This document shows, piece after piece, positions 18,185 through 25,326 of a stretch of DNA of 64,000 nt. Numbering within the stretch: position 1 is the first letter of the stretch; each line of letters opens with the position of its first letter. A model generated the notes under the pieces. The model had not been told where the DNA came from. It saw nothing but the letters and a program-made list of their open reading frames with translations, and ran no database searches. Source of the DNA: CAUPWF01 sp964367905 (GTDB taxonomy: Bacteria; Bacillota; Clostridia; Lachnospirales; Lachnospiraceae); assembly GCA_964367905.1 (NCBI GenBank), contig CAYIZP010000010.1:1-64000 (forward strand), in the 5' to 3' direction. Made by a program: the position numbers and the translations under genes.

Positions 18185-18962
18185 ACTCGTCCATCTCCTT
18201 TGCTAATTCCATATATTCTTTTGCGCTTCTACTGCTTTTTTTATAATGTACCACTGGCATACTCTGGTCTTGTGCCCATTCGATTGCACTGTCGATTCGT
18301 ATGCAGGATTTGAATACATTCACATCTTGTAACTCATCTAGAAACTCCACTGTTTGCTTATAGTAATTCTTTCTCGTATCCACCTTGGTAATCGCAATTC
18401 CCATCAGTTTCAGATTTGAGTTGAATTCTTGTGCGTTGTGAAAAAAATCTAGCATATTCGCTAACCCGAATAATCCCCATGGAGAGGCTTCAATTGGGAC
18501 GACTAGATAATCGGATGCAACCAGTACTGCCATGACCCAATTCCCTAATGTGGGCGGAGAGTCGATAAGAATATAGTCGTAGTTTCCACTCTTCTTAATC
18601 ATCTCTAAGGATTTTGCCAACACAAACTCTTTGGATTTGATCTGGCTGAATTTTGCCTCCATTGTGCTCATCTTGGTGGATGCTGGAATCAGGTCCACAC
18701 CTTCATATTGTGTGTGTTGGATGATTTTTTCTAACTCGCCATCCTCTTGAATCCCACAGTAGAGATTATTCCGACCTTGGTCAAATTCCATCACCTGATT
18801 TTCATCAAAAAAAGACAAAGATAAATTCATCTGCATATCTCCGTCTATCATTAACACTCTTTTCCCTAAGGAACTTAATGCATATCCAACATTGGAGCAA
18901 GTAGTAGACTTACCACTTCCTCCCTTGTTATTTGCAAAACAAATTGTCCGTGTCTGTTTCAA
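18165..18962 (-). CDS. ParA/MinD-family ATPase (candidate McdA-like)
   Basis: About 265 residues. The deviant Walker A motif KGGSGKST comes near the N-terminus. Walker A' follows (VLMIDGDMQMNLS), and Walker B is YILIDSPPTLGNW. These ATPases bind DNA non-specifically as ATP dimers and move or space their cargo over the nucleoid. There is no N-terminal helix-turn-helix, so it is the short type. I prefer the TTG at 18962, preceded by GAGGTG at good spacing, over the GTG at 18971. It lies 34 bp after the DeoR gene at the end of the BMC operon and overlaps its small basic partner, so the likely job is microcompartment positioning, not plasmid partition. No ParB or parS was found. Confidence 0.88.
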   Translation of the reverse strand: MKQTRTICFANNKGGSGKSTTCSNVGYALSSLGKRVLMIDGDMQMNLSLSFFDENQVMEFDQGRNNLYCGIQEDGELEKIIQHTQYEGVDLIPASTKMSTMEAKFSQIKSKEFVLAKSLEMIKKSGNYDYILIDSPPTLGNWVMAVLVASDYLVVPIEASPWGLFGLANMLDFFHNAQEFNSNLKLMGIAITKVDTRKNYYKQTVEFLDELQDVNVFKSCIRIDSAIEWAQDQSMPVVHYKKSSRSAKEYMELAKEMDEYGSRKR

Positions 18963-18996
18963 TTTTTTCACCTCTCTATAACCGATATCGTTTTCT

Positions 18997-19758
18997 CTAC
19001 GGATATAAACACTTTACCTTTTCGCTAGCCAAGATTGCTAGTACCTCGTCGCTTGGTTTCTCATCTGTCACAATCATATCTACATCTTGGAGATTTGCGA
19101 ATTTTGAGAATGCGAATTTTCCGATTTTGGATGAATCAATCGCAAATATAATCTGCTTACCGCAGTCCATCATCGCTTGTTTCGCCTTCGCAAATTCTTC
19201 CACACTATCTGAAAATCCTTTTTCTGGATCAAATGCTTTGGCAGAAAGGATTACTTTTTCCACATTATACTCTTTGATGTTTTCTACCGTTCGTGTCCCA
19301 AATAGCGCTAGGTAACCTTCCTTTAATTGACCACCGACGGAGAATATATTCCATCCAGACACATCGGATAGTTCAAATAAAATCTCCAATGAATTGGTAA
19401 CAATTGTTAGTCTCTCTTTTTGTTTTAACGCTTTGGAGATAAATACTGCTGTGGAACTCGCATCTAACATAATGTGTTCCCCATCCTCTACTAACTGGGC
19501 TACTAACTTTGCTATGACTTGTTTTGCCTCCACATTACTTCTCTTACGTATATTGAATGGAAGGTCTGTATTGTAATTTTCATTGACTACGGCTCCGCCA
19601 TAGCTCTTTGTACACAATCCATCGTTATGTAATTTTTCTAAATCTCTCCGAATGGTCTCTTCGGACACAGAGAATAACTGGCTTAATTCACCGACTACAA
19701 CCTTCTTCTCTTCCAGCAGCTTCTCCAATATTGTGTTTCGACGTTCTAGCGCAAGCAT
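18997..19758 (-). CDS. DeoR-family transcriptional regulator
   Basis: A 253-residue sugar-responsive repressor. The N-terminal winged helix reads LSQLFSVSEETIRRDLEKLHNDG (about 23-45), and the C-terminal DeoRC sensor domain contains NSLEILFEL, SVGGQLKEG and DSSKIGKFAF, where phosphorylated sugars bind. It sits in the BMC operon 32 bp after the PduT-like shell gene. A repressor answering to fuculose-, rhamnulose- or dihydroxyacetone-phosphate and feeding back on this operon is likely from family and context. Confidence 0.9.
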   Translation of the reverse strand: MLALERRNTILEKLLEEKKVVVGELSQLFSVSEETIRRDLEKLHNDGLCTKSYGGAVVNENYNTDLPFNIRKRSNVEAKQVIAKLVAQLVEDGEHIMLDASSTAVFISKALKQKERLTIVTNSLEILFELSDVSGWNIFSVGGQLKEGYLALFGTRTVENIKEYNVEKVILSAKAFDPEKGFSDSVEEFAKAKQAMMDCGKQIIFAIDSSKIGKFAFSKFANLQDVDMIVTDEKPSDEVLAILASEKVKCLYP

Positions 19759-19790
19759 ATCAATGTCCTCCCTTTCTCACTTCCTTATTA

Positions 19791-20339
19791 TTATAAGATC
19801 GTTCGAATCGTCTTCTCGTCTGGACTTGCAATCACGGATGAATCTAGAAACATTCCTTCCTTACCCACGACTTCTTTTGCCTTTCCAATCGCTGCTTCGA
19901 CCGCTGCGACCTCTCCAGTTAATAGTAAGAACGACTTTCCACACATGCCTTTTGCAATTCGTAATTCAATCAACTCTACAACGGCTGTCTTTGCTGCGAT
20001 ATCTGCTGCTACGAAGATGGAACTTGCATCATAGGTCTCTAAGATTCCTAATGCCTTCACACCCTCTACCTGTGTTGTCCCATAAATCGCTGGAAAGATG
20101 TCATCGTGAGGATTGCCTAATACAAAGCTTCCGATGAGCTGTTCTTGATTCTTATATTTTGCTACTTCGACCGCTGCATTCACCGCACTTAAATCTCCTG
20201 TGATGACTGCAATATATTTTCCTGGGCAGACTGTCTGCGCTTCCACAATATCTACTTGGGCCGCTTTCACCATCGCATCCGTTATCGTAATTCCAGAAGC
20301 CACTGTTTTTAGTTCTACCACTCCAATTGCTTTGCTCAT
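19791..20339 (-). CDS. pduT: Tandem BMC-domain shell protein, PduT-like
   Basis: A 182-residue trimeric (BMC-T) shell protein with two BMC domains, about 1-90 and 92-180. C38 in QTVCPGKY is at the same position as the Cys of PduT that binds a [4Fe-4S] cluster at the trimer pore. This points to electron transfer across the shell, probably with the PduS-like protein encoded just upstream. The start overlaps the pduS stop by 4 bp (ATGA). Confidence 0.92.
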   Translation of the reverse strand: MSKAIGVVELKTVASGITITDAMVKAAQVDIVEAQTVCPGKYIAVITGDLSAVNAAVEVAKYKNQEQLIGSFVLGNPHDDIFPAIYGTTQVEGVKALGILETYDASSIFVAADIAAKTAVVELIELRIAKGMCGKSFLLLTGEVAAVEAAIGKAKEVVGKEGMFLDSSVIASPDEKTIRTIL

Positions 20340-21688
20340 ACTAGTTCAATCCCCTCGTCATTTCTACACTTTTTTATTCTAACATATTTTTCTGTTACAT
20401 GTACCACTTTTCCCGCGATGGAGGCATGAATATTAACACCCAAGCCTTCCCCCATCTTACCAATCACATGTCCCCGTTTAACAAAATCCCCTTCTGCCAC
20501 AATAGGTTTTGCGGGTGCTCCTATATGCTGTGACATAAATATCTTTACTGTCTCTACATCCACGCTCTCTTCCGAAAGGGGCGCATCCACATTATAACCA
20601 GACAGTCCTAGCCGCGCTTCTAGTCTTGCCTCTGGAATCTTTCGGAATGATCGACTTGATTTCACATCACTAGCCGTGACGGTCGGGGGTTTTACTCCTG
20701 ACTTTCTTAATCCATCCTTATACTCTGCCATTAAGGTTCTTGGACTTAAACTCTGTGGACAGGAATATAGTTCACATACTCCACAAGAAGAGCAGAATAG
20801 GGTATTCACAAATGGATCTGTGTCTGCAAAATCCAAGTTCGATGCCGCTCTCATAAATAGATGAGGCTCAATCGGATGTCCCAGAGCATTTCTCGGACAT
20901 AGGTCTGAACACATCTGACACTGGCAACAACTCGAAGCGGTTCTCTTCATATCAATGGATGGGTTCACCTGTTTTTTTGTCACCAGATAATGATTCTGTG
21001 GCAACACCAAGATTGCATTGGTGGTTTTTGTGACTGGGTCATTTCCATCGCAGATTCTACCCATCATTGGGCCCCCCACAAAATAGACTGGATCCTCTGT
21101 CGTACAATTGCCTGCTAGGGCAACCACTTCCTTGATTGTACATCCAATTGGCACGCGTACGGTCTTCGGATTCTCTACCTCTGCTACCACCGAAATCACC
21201 TTATCTGTCACTGGTTTTTTATACTCAATTGCCTGATATATATTATAAACTGTCTCTACATTAAACACTGCGATTCCCTCTTCGATGGGTAGTCCACCAG
21301 GACGAACAACTTTCCCTGTTGCCTCATAGATCATCACAACCTCGTCGCCCATAGGATAGACTCCCTCTAAGAGTTTTATCTCTACCTTGGAGAATTCGTC
21401 CACACAAGACCTCAGAGCTTGTATGGTTGACTTATATTCTTCTTTCACACAGATAATCGCTTGCTTAGCACCTACGGCATCTGCCAGCATTTGAAATGTT
21501 TTTGTAATCTCAAATGCGTAACGCTCTAATAATTGCCTGTGTAATTTCAAGAGCGGCTCACACTCAGCACAATTCAATAAAATTGTCTCTGCACGTTCAT
21601 CCAACTTCACATAAGTCGGGAATCCAGCTCCGCCAGCTCCTACTATTCCATTTTCACGTACTAGCTCTTTTAACAACTTAAGTTCCAT
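20336..21688 (-). CDS. pduS: PduS-like (RnfC-like) Fe-S flavoprotein
   Basis: About 450 residues. The N-terminal RnfC-like NADH/FMN region contains GIVGAGGAGFPTYVKL and LLNCAECEPLL. Two ferredoxin-type [4Fe-4S] sites follow, CCQCQMCSDLCP and CSSCGVCELYSCP, and the C-terminus is a lipoyl-like/SLBB segment (GEGLGVNIHASIAGKV). In B12-dependent systems PduS is a cobalamin reductase. Here the dehydratase is glycyl-radical and no B12 gene was seen, so a role in NADH recycling or electron export with the PduT-like shell protein is more likely (inference). The ATG at 21688 is chosen over a GTG eight codons upstream. Confidence 0.9.
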   Translation of the reverse strand: MELKLLKELVRENGIVGAGGAGFPTYVKLDERAETILLNCAECEPLLKLHRQLLERYAFEITKTFQMLADAVGAKQAIICVKEEYKSTIQALRSCVDEFSKVEIKLLEGVYPMGDEVVMIYEATGKVVRPGGLPIEEGIAVFNVETVYNIYQAIEYKKPVTDKVISVVAEVENPKTVRVPIGCTIKEVVALAGNCTTEDPVYFVGGPMMGRICDGNDPVTKTTNAILVLPQNHYLVTKKQVNPSIDMKRTASSCCQCQMCSDLCPRNALGHPIEPHLFMRAASNLDFADTDPFVNTLFCSSCGVCELYSCPQSLSPRTLMAEYKDGLRKSGVKPPTVTASDVKSSRSFRKIPEARLEARLGLSGYNVDAPLSEESVDVETVKIFMSQHIGAPAKPIVAEGDFVKRGHVIGKMGEGLGVNIHASIAGKVVHVTEKYVRIKKCRNDEGIELV

Positions 21689-21719
21689 GTGCCAATTCAC
21701 TCCGTCTCTCACTCTGCCT

Positions 21720-21974
21720 TTATAATTCGTCTACGATTCCAACAATTGCAGCATCAATTGGCGCTTGCTCTAGTCCACATCCAATTCTCGCTGCACTGCC
21801 CTGTGCTACTAACACGATTTCACCAATTCCGGCTCCTACATTATCTATGGCAACTAGCTGATTGGTGGATGTGCCCATCTTATCCATAGGCTCAATAATC
21901 ATGAATTTATTGCCGATTAATTTCTCATTCTTTCTTGTCGCGATTACACTGCCTATCACCTTACCAATTATCAT
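21720..21974 (-). CDS. pduN: BMC vertex protein (EutN/CcmL family)
   Basis: An 84-residue bacterial microcompartment vertex (BMC-P) protein, starting MIIGKVIGSVIATRKNE and containing the GAGIGEIVLVAQGSAAR loop and C-terminal APIDAAIVGIVDEL of the family. Pentamers of this fold cap the twelve vertices of the shell. It lies between pduL and pduS with short spacings and is the only vertex gene seen. Confidence 0.95.
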   Translation of the reverse strand: MIIGKVIGSVIATRKNEKLIGNKFMIIEPMDKMGTSTNQLVAIDNVGAGIGEIVLVAQGSAARIGCGLEQAPIDAAIVGIVDEL

Positions 21975-22001
21975 AGTGTGCCTCCTTTAGAACTTATGAT
22001 A

Positions 22002-22649
22002 TTATTTCATAATCATAACTGACTGCCCCGTACCTATCTTACAGGCATTGGCTTCATCTGTATCAATATGCATTTCTAATGTATAACTCTCATCTACTCT
22101 TATCTTCACATGGTTTAATATAATTCCACGTTCACTATCAATTTTAACTTTTACTTCCTGTCCATCCTGTACTCCAGCTGCCATCGCATCTTTTGGAGAC
22201 ATGTGAATATGTCTCATCGCGATGATACACCCTTCGGTAAGATAAACGGATCCCTTTGGTCCAACAACTGCGATTGGTGCAGACCCTGCTGTATTTCCTG
22301 ACTCTCGAATCGGAGCCTTAATGCCTAACTTAATGGCATCGGTTGCTGAAATCTCCAGTTGTGATGCCTTTCTCACTGGTCCTAAGATTCTAACATTCTC
22401 TATAGCTCTAAGCTTTATACCTACGATGGTAACCATTTCATTTGAAGCATATTGGCCACCCATAAGTTCTTTTTTCTTCGTTAATTGGTATCCTTCTCCG
22501 AACAACACATCTACATGCTCTTGCGTCAGATGAATGTGTCTTGCGGATACTCCGACAGGAACTAAGAATCCCATCTCATTTTTCTCTTCTTTTTTGTCTA
22601 GAATATCGACTACCATTCTAGTGATTAACTCTACTTGATTTGTCTCCAT
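22002..22649 (-). CDS. pduL: Phosphate propanoyltransferase (PduL)
   Basis: About 215 residues. PduL converts propionyl-CoA and phosphate to propionyl-phosphate and recycles CoA inside the shell. Two PduL domains show the zinc-binding His motifs SARHIHLTQEHV and AMRHIHMSPKDA and a third His in LEMHIDTDEANA. The first 20 residues (METNQVELITRMVVDILDKK) form an amphipathic encapsulation helix. The ATG at 22649 is preferred over a GTG four codons upstream. No propionate/acetate kinase was seen in the window, so ATP formation must use one encoded elsewhere. Confidence 0.93.
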   Translation of the reverse strand: METNQVELITRMVVDILDKKEEKNEMGFLVPVGVSARHIHLTQEHVDVLFGEGYQLTKKKELMGGQYASNEMVTIVGIKLRAIENVRILGPVRKASQLEISATDAIKLGIKAPIRESGNTAGSAPIAVVGPKGSVYLTEGCIIAMRHIHMSPKDAMAAGVQDGQEVKVKIDSERGIILNHVKIRVDESYTLEMHIDTDEANACKIGTGQSVMIMK

Positions 22650-22727
22650 AATGCTATGCACCTGCTCTCTTCGCGGTTTATCTTAAACACAAAGGGTATG
22701 GCATGCCATACCCTTCCCATACAGAAT

Positions 22728-23006
22728 TTACTTTACTTTTGGTAAAATCACTTCTACATCTGTGTGTGGTCTTGGGATTACATGTGTTGCCACTAATTCA
22801 CCTAAGTTCGCTGCGCTTGCTGCTCCAGCTTCCACCGATGATTTTACTGCTCCAACATCTCCACGTACCATAACTGTTACAAGTCCAGAACCGATTTTCT
22901 CTGTTCCCACTAATGTTACATTTGCTGATTTGCACATTGCGTCTGCTGCTTCAATTGCTGCTACTAATCCTCTTGTTTCTACCATTCCTAATGCTTCTTG
23001 TGCCAT
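22728..23006 (-). CDS. BMC-H shell protein (PduA/PduJ-like), copy 1
   Basis: A 92-residue single-domain hexameric shell protein starting AQEALGMVETRGLVAAIEAA, with the KIGSGLVTVMVRGDVGAV core and the pore-proximal GSG turn. It is very like the product of 23368-23643, so the two arose by tandem duplication. The Shine-Dalgarno AGGAGG is strong, in keeping with high expression of a major facet protein. Confidence 0.96.
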   Translation of the reverse strand: MAQEALGMVETRGLVAAIEAADAMCKSANVTLVGTEKIGSGLVTVMVRGDVGAVKSSVEAGAASAANLGELVATHVIPRPHTDVEVILPKVK

Positions 23007-23036
23007 TTCTTCGTCCTCCTTTATTCAACTTCTTGT

Positions 23037-23342
23037 TTACTTGCTCTCTACTTCCTGCTTCTTAAATCTACTTGCACTCAACTCAATCAATCTTACAATT
23101 TCTTCATGAGGGCTTGCGATAATTCCGGATTGTACCGGTTTCTTAATTGCGTGCGCCTTAGCCGCTTCTATCGCTTCAGTTACCGCCGCCACATCTCCAC
23201 TGACTACAACGGTTGCTAACCTTCCGCCTAACTTTCTCTCCCATGTTGCCAATTCAACATCAGCTGTCTTACACATGATATCAAGTGCATCCATTGCAGC
23301 AACTACACCTACAATTTCTATAAATCCGTATGATTTACTCAT
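23037..23342 (-). CDS. BMC-H shell protein, divergent type
   Basis: A 101-residue BMC-domain protein opening SKSYGFIEIVGVVAAMDALD. The pore segment is RKLGGRLATVVV, different from the PduA-like copies on either side. A charged C-terminal extension (SRFKKQEVESK) follows the domain. It is a minor facet component or a pore with other selectivity, as in other GRM-type loci. It lies between the two PduA-like genes. Confidence 0.94.
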   Translation of the reverse strand: MSKSYGFIEIVGVVAAMDALDIMCKTADVELATWERKLGGRLATVVVSGDVAAVTEAIEAAKAHAIKKPVQSGIIASPHEEIVRLIELSASRFKKQEVESK

Positions 23343-23367
23343 GAATCAACTCTCCTAACACATCGAT

Positions 23368-23643
23368 TTAAACGGTTGGTAAAATCTTCTCTACATCTGT
23401 GTGTGGTCTTGGAATTACATGTGTTGCTACTAACTCTCCCAATCTAGATGCTGCTGCCGATCCACTCTCTACTGCTGCCTTCACCGCTCCTACGTCTCCA
23501 CGTACCATAACTGTTACTAATCCTGAACCAATTTTCTCTGTTCCTACCAATGCAACCTCTGCCGATTTTGTCATTGCATCTGCTGCCTCGATTGCTGCTG
23601 TGAGTCCTCTTGTTTCTACCATTCCTAATGCTTCTTGTGCCAT
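23368..23643 (-). CDS. BMC-H shell protein (PduA/PduJ-like), copy 2
   Basis: A 91-residue major hexameric shell protein. It matches the product of 22728-23006 over most of its length (AQEALGMVETRGL, KIGSGLVTVMVRGDVGAV, ATHVIPRPHTDVE). Changes cluster in the helix of residues 24-31 and in 55-66. A 130-bp gap with a repeated element lies upstream, before the next shell gene. Confidence 0.96.
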   Translation of the reverse strand: MAQEALGMVETRGLTAAIEAADAMTKSAEVALVGTEKIGSGLVTVMVRGDVGAVKAAVESGSAAASRLGELVATHVIPRPHTDVEKILPTV

Positions 23644-23722
23644 TTTATTATCCTCCGATTTTTATATTTGTTATTTTATTTTAATTCTATATCAAACCTC
23701 TGTGTTTGCGCAAGCTTAATTC

Positions 23723-23770
23723 GTAACTATTCAGCCTAAACATCTCGGATGGATCACTGCGTGATCTGTT
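23723..23770. repeat. Exact 48-bp partial copy of the 28148-28321 element
   Basis: These 48 bases are the exact reverse complement of 28274-28321, the right end of the larger element, including its 15-bp terminal repeat GTAACTATTCAGCCT and an inner GATCACTGCGTGATC palindrome. It lies 3 bp beyond the stop of the shell gene ending at 23774. The left half of the element is missing here. Confidence 0.85.
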
Positions 23771-23773
23771 CCA

Positions 23774-24088
23774 TTAATTCTTGTCAAACGCATTGAGCTT
23801 TAACATTTTCTCTGTATCTCCTGTCGGTCTTGGAATTATGTGATGCTGTACAATTCCACCGATTTCGTTTGCCTTATTCATCGCTGCTTCCATGGCTGCC
23901 TCTACGTCTGTTACGCTACCGCGAAACTTCACGGTAACCAATAGTGGTACTTCCAATTCATCCGCGTTTCCTGGCTTGTTTTTATCGAAATGTTCTAGTG
24001 TTACATTCGCCGCCTTGCATCCTGCGTCTCCCGCAATAAATGCACAAGTCAGTCCGAACACTTCTAAAATTCCTACTGCTTCACCCAT
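23774..24088 (-). CDS. BMC-H shell protein with an internal insertion
   Basis: A 104-residue BMC-domain protein starting GEAVGILEVFGLTCAFIAGDAG. Compared with the PduA-like copies it carries about 14 extra residues (DKNKPGNADELEVP) between the second helix and the next strand. The end is LKLNAFDKN. The insertion would change the concave face or the pore surroundings. It follows the alcohol dehydrogenase by 15 bp. Confidence 0.92.
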   Translation of the reverse strand: MGEAVGILEVFGLTCAFIAGDAGCKAANVTLEHFDKNKPGNADELEVPLLVTVKFRGSVTDVEAAMEAAMNKANEIGGIVQHHIIPRPTGDTEKMLKLNAFDKN

Positions 24089-24103
24089 AAGTTCACCTCA
24101 TAT

Positions 24104-25312
24104 CTATTGATTAATGATGGCAATCTTAAGACCTGTCATTTCTAGGTTTTTCTTATGCCCTTCGTTAATCTCATCTAATGAATAGGTGTCTGTAATCAAC
24201 TTCTCCAATGGAAGTCCGATTCCTTTGGCTCTCTTCAAGAAATCAAATGTTGTCGCGTAATCTCTGAGTGTATATACCCAAGATCCTACTGTTGTGATTT
24301 CCTTTGCACAGATGTCAAAGTGTGGATTAATAGTTGCATCTCCACCGTTAATGAAGAATCCTAGCTCGCATAATCCTCCGCCATTACGGATGAATTTATA
24401 GATATTTGCATGAGCGATTGGATTTCCTGTACACTGGAATGCAAAGTCTGCAAGATGTCCATCAAACTTCTCTGCTACTGCTCCCGCTAACGCCTCTACA
24501 CCTTTATGTTCCATGAAGTTTACCGACTGCATCGCTCCCATTTCTTTTGCGAATTCTAAACGTTGTGCATTGCCATCAACTGCTACGATATTCTCAATTC
24601 CCATTGTGCGAAGCACTGCGATACAAAGCAAGCCGATTGGTCCACAGCCTTGTACTGCCACTCTTGAGTTGAATCTTAAGATTCCTGTTGTTTTTGCTCG
24701 CTCTACTGCATGGATAAGTACTGCTGCTGGTTCGATTAAGATTCTTGAATATAAATCCAATTCGCTTACATTGAAGATCGTTGAACCTCCTCTGATTACA
24801 ATATAGTCAGCGAACCAACCATTTAAGTGAACATCATCATCTGGTAGCAATCCATATACATCGGCTCCACCTACATTTTGCTTGTTTAGGTCAAACATAG
24901 TGATGTCTGGATTGTCCTTGAAGATCATACATGAAACAACTTTGTCCCCAACCTTTAGGTCTTTTCCAGCACTATCTTTCTTCACATTCTTGCCCATCTT
25001 AACGATTTCTCCAGTACCCTCATGTCCTAGTACAATCGGAATCAATCCAAATGGATCATTTTTGAATTCATGTGCATCTGTTCCACAGATTCCACAGCCT
25101 TCTACTTTTACCAAGATATCTTCATCACCAAGTTCTGGGATTGGGAATTCTTTGATCTCATATTTTTCAAGTTCTGTTAGCATTGCCGCTTTAGATGTCG
25201 CTGGAATCGTTTTTTCCGCTCCACCTACTGGCTGACTTCCGCCTGCTTGGGTTGTCATGTTTGCTAACACTTGCTTCACAATTTCTTCTATATTTACATT
25301 TGTGTTATTCAT
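24104..25312 (-). CDS. Zn-dependent alcohol dehydrogenase with encapsulation peptide
   Basis: About 402 residues of the medium-chain dehydrogenase family. Catalytic zinc ligands are the Cys of GCGICGTDAHEF and the His/Glu of LGHEGTGE; the NAD-binding turn is VQGCGPIGLLCIAV. The structural-zinc Cys tetrad is absent: the stretch after VVSCMIFKD has none. The N-terminus (NVNIEEIVKQVLANMTTQ) is an amphipathic encapsulation helix, then a Gly/Pro linker to about residue 45. It probably makes propanol and regenerates NAD+ in the lumen, the job of Fe-type PduQ elsewhere, or reduces lactaldehyde. The ATG at 25312 follows GGTGGAG. Confidence 0.88.
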   Translation of the reverse strand: MNNTNVNIEEIVKQVLANMTTQAGGSQPVGGAEKTIPATSKAAMLTELEKYEIKEFPIPELGDEDILVKVEGCGICGTDAHEFKNDPFGLIPIVLGHEGTGEIVKMGKNVKKDSAGKDLKVGDKVVSCMIFKDNPDITMFDLNKQNVGGADVYGLLPDDDVHLNGWFADYIVIRGGSTIFNVSELDLYSRILIEPAAVLIHAVERAKTTGILRFNSRVAVQGCGPIGLLCIAVLRTMGIENIVAVDGNAQRLEFAKEMGAMQSVNFMEHKGVEALAGAVAEKFDGHLADFAFQCTGNPIAHANIYKFIRNGGGLCELGFFINGGDATINPHFDICAKEITTVGSWVYTLRDYATTFDFLKRAKGIGLPLEKLITDTYSLDEINEGHKKNLEMTGLKIAIINQ

Positions 25313-25326
25313 CTTCTCCACCTTTC

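Noticed and set aside
17891..18962. ParA and its partner as a plasmid or integrated-element partition module
   Set aside because: No ParB, parS-like palindromic cluster, replication gene or integrase is nearby, and the genes follow the shell operon closely.
19652..20137. Open plus-strand frame of 161 codons
   Set aside because: Spans antisense parts of the DeoR and pduT genes; low-complexity Leu/Ser/Arg translation without motif.
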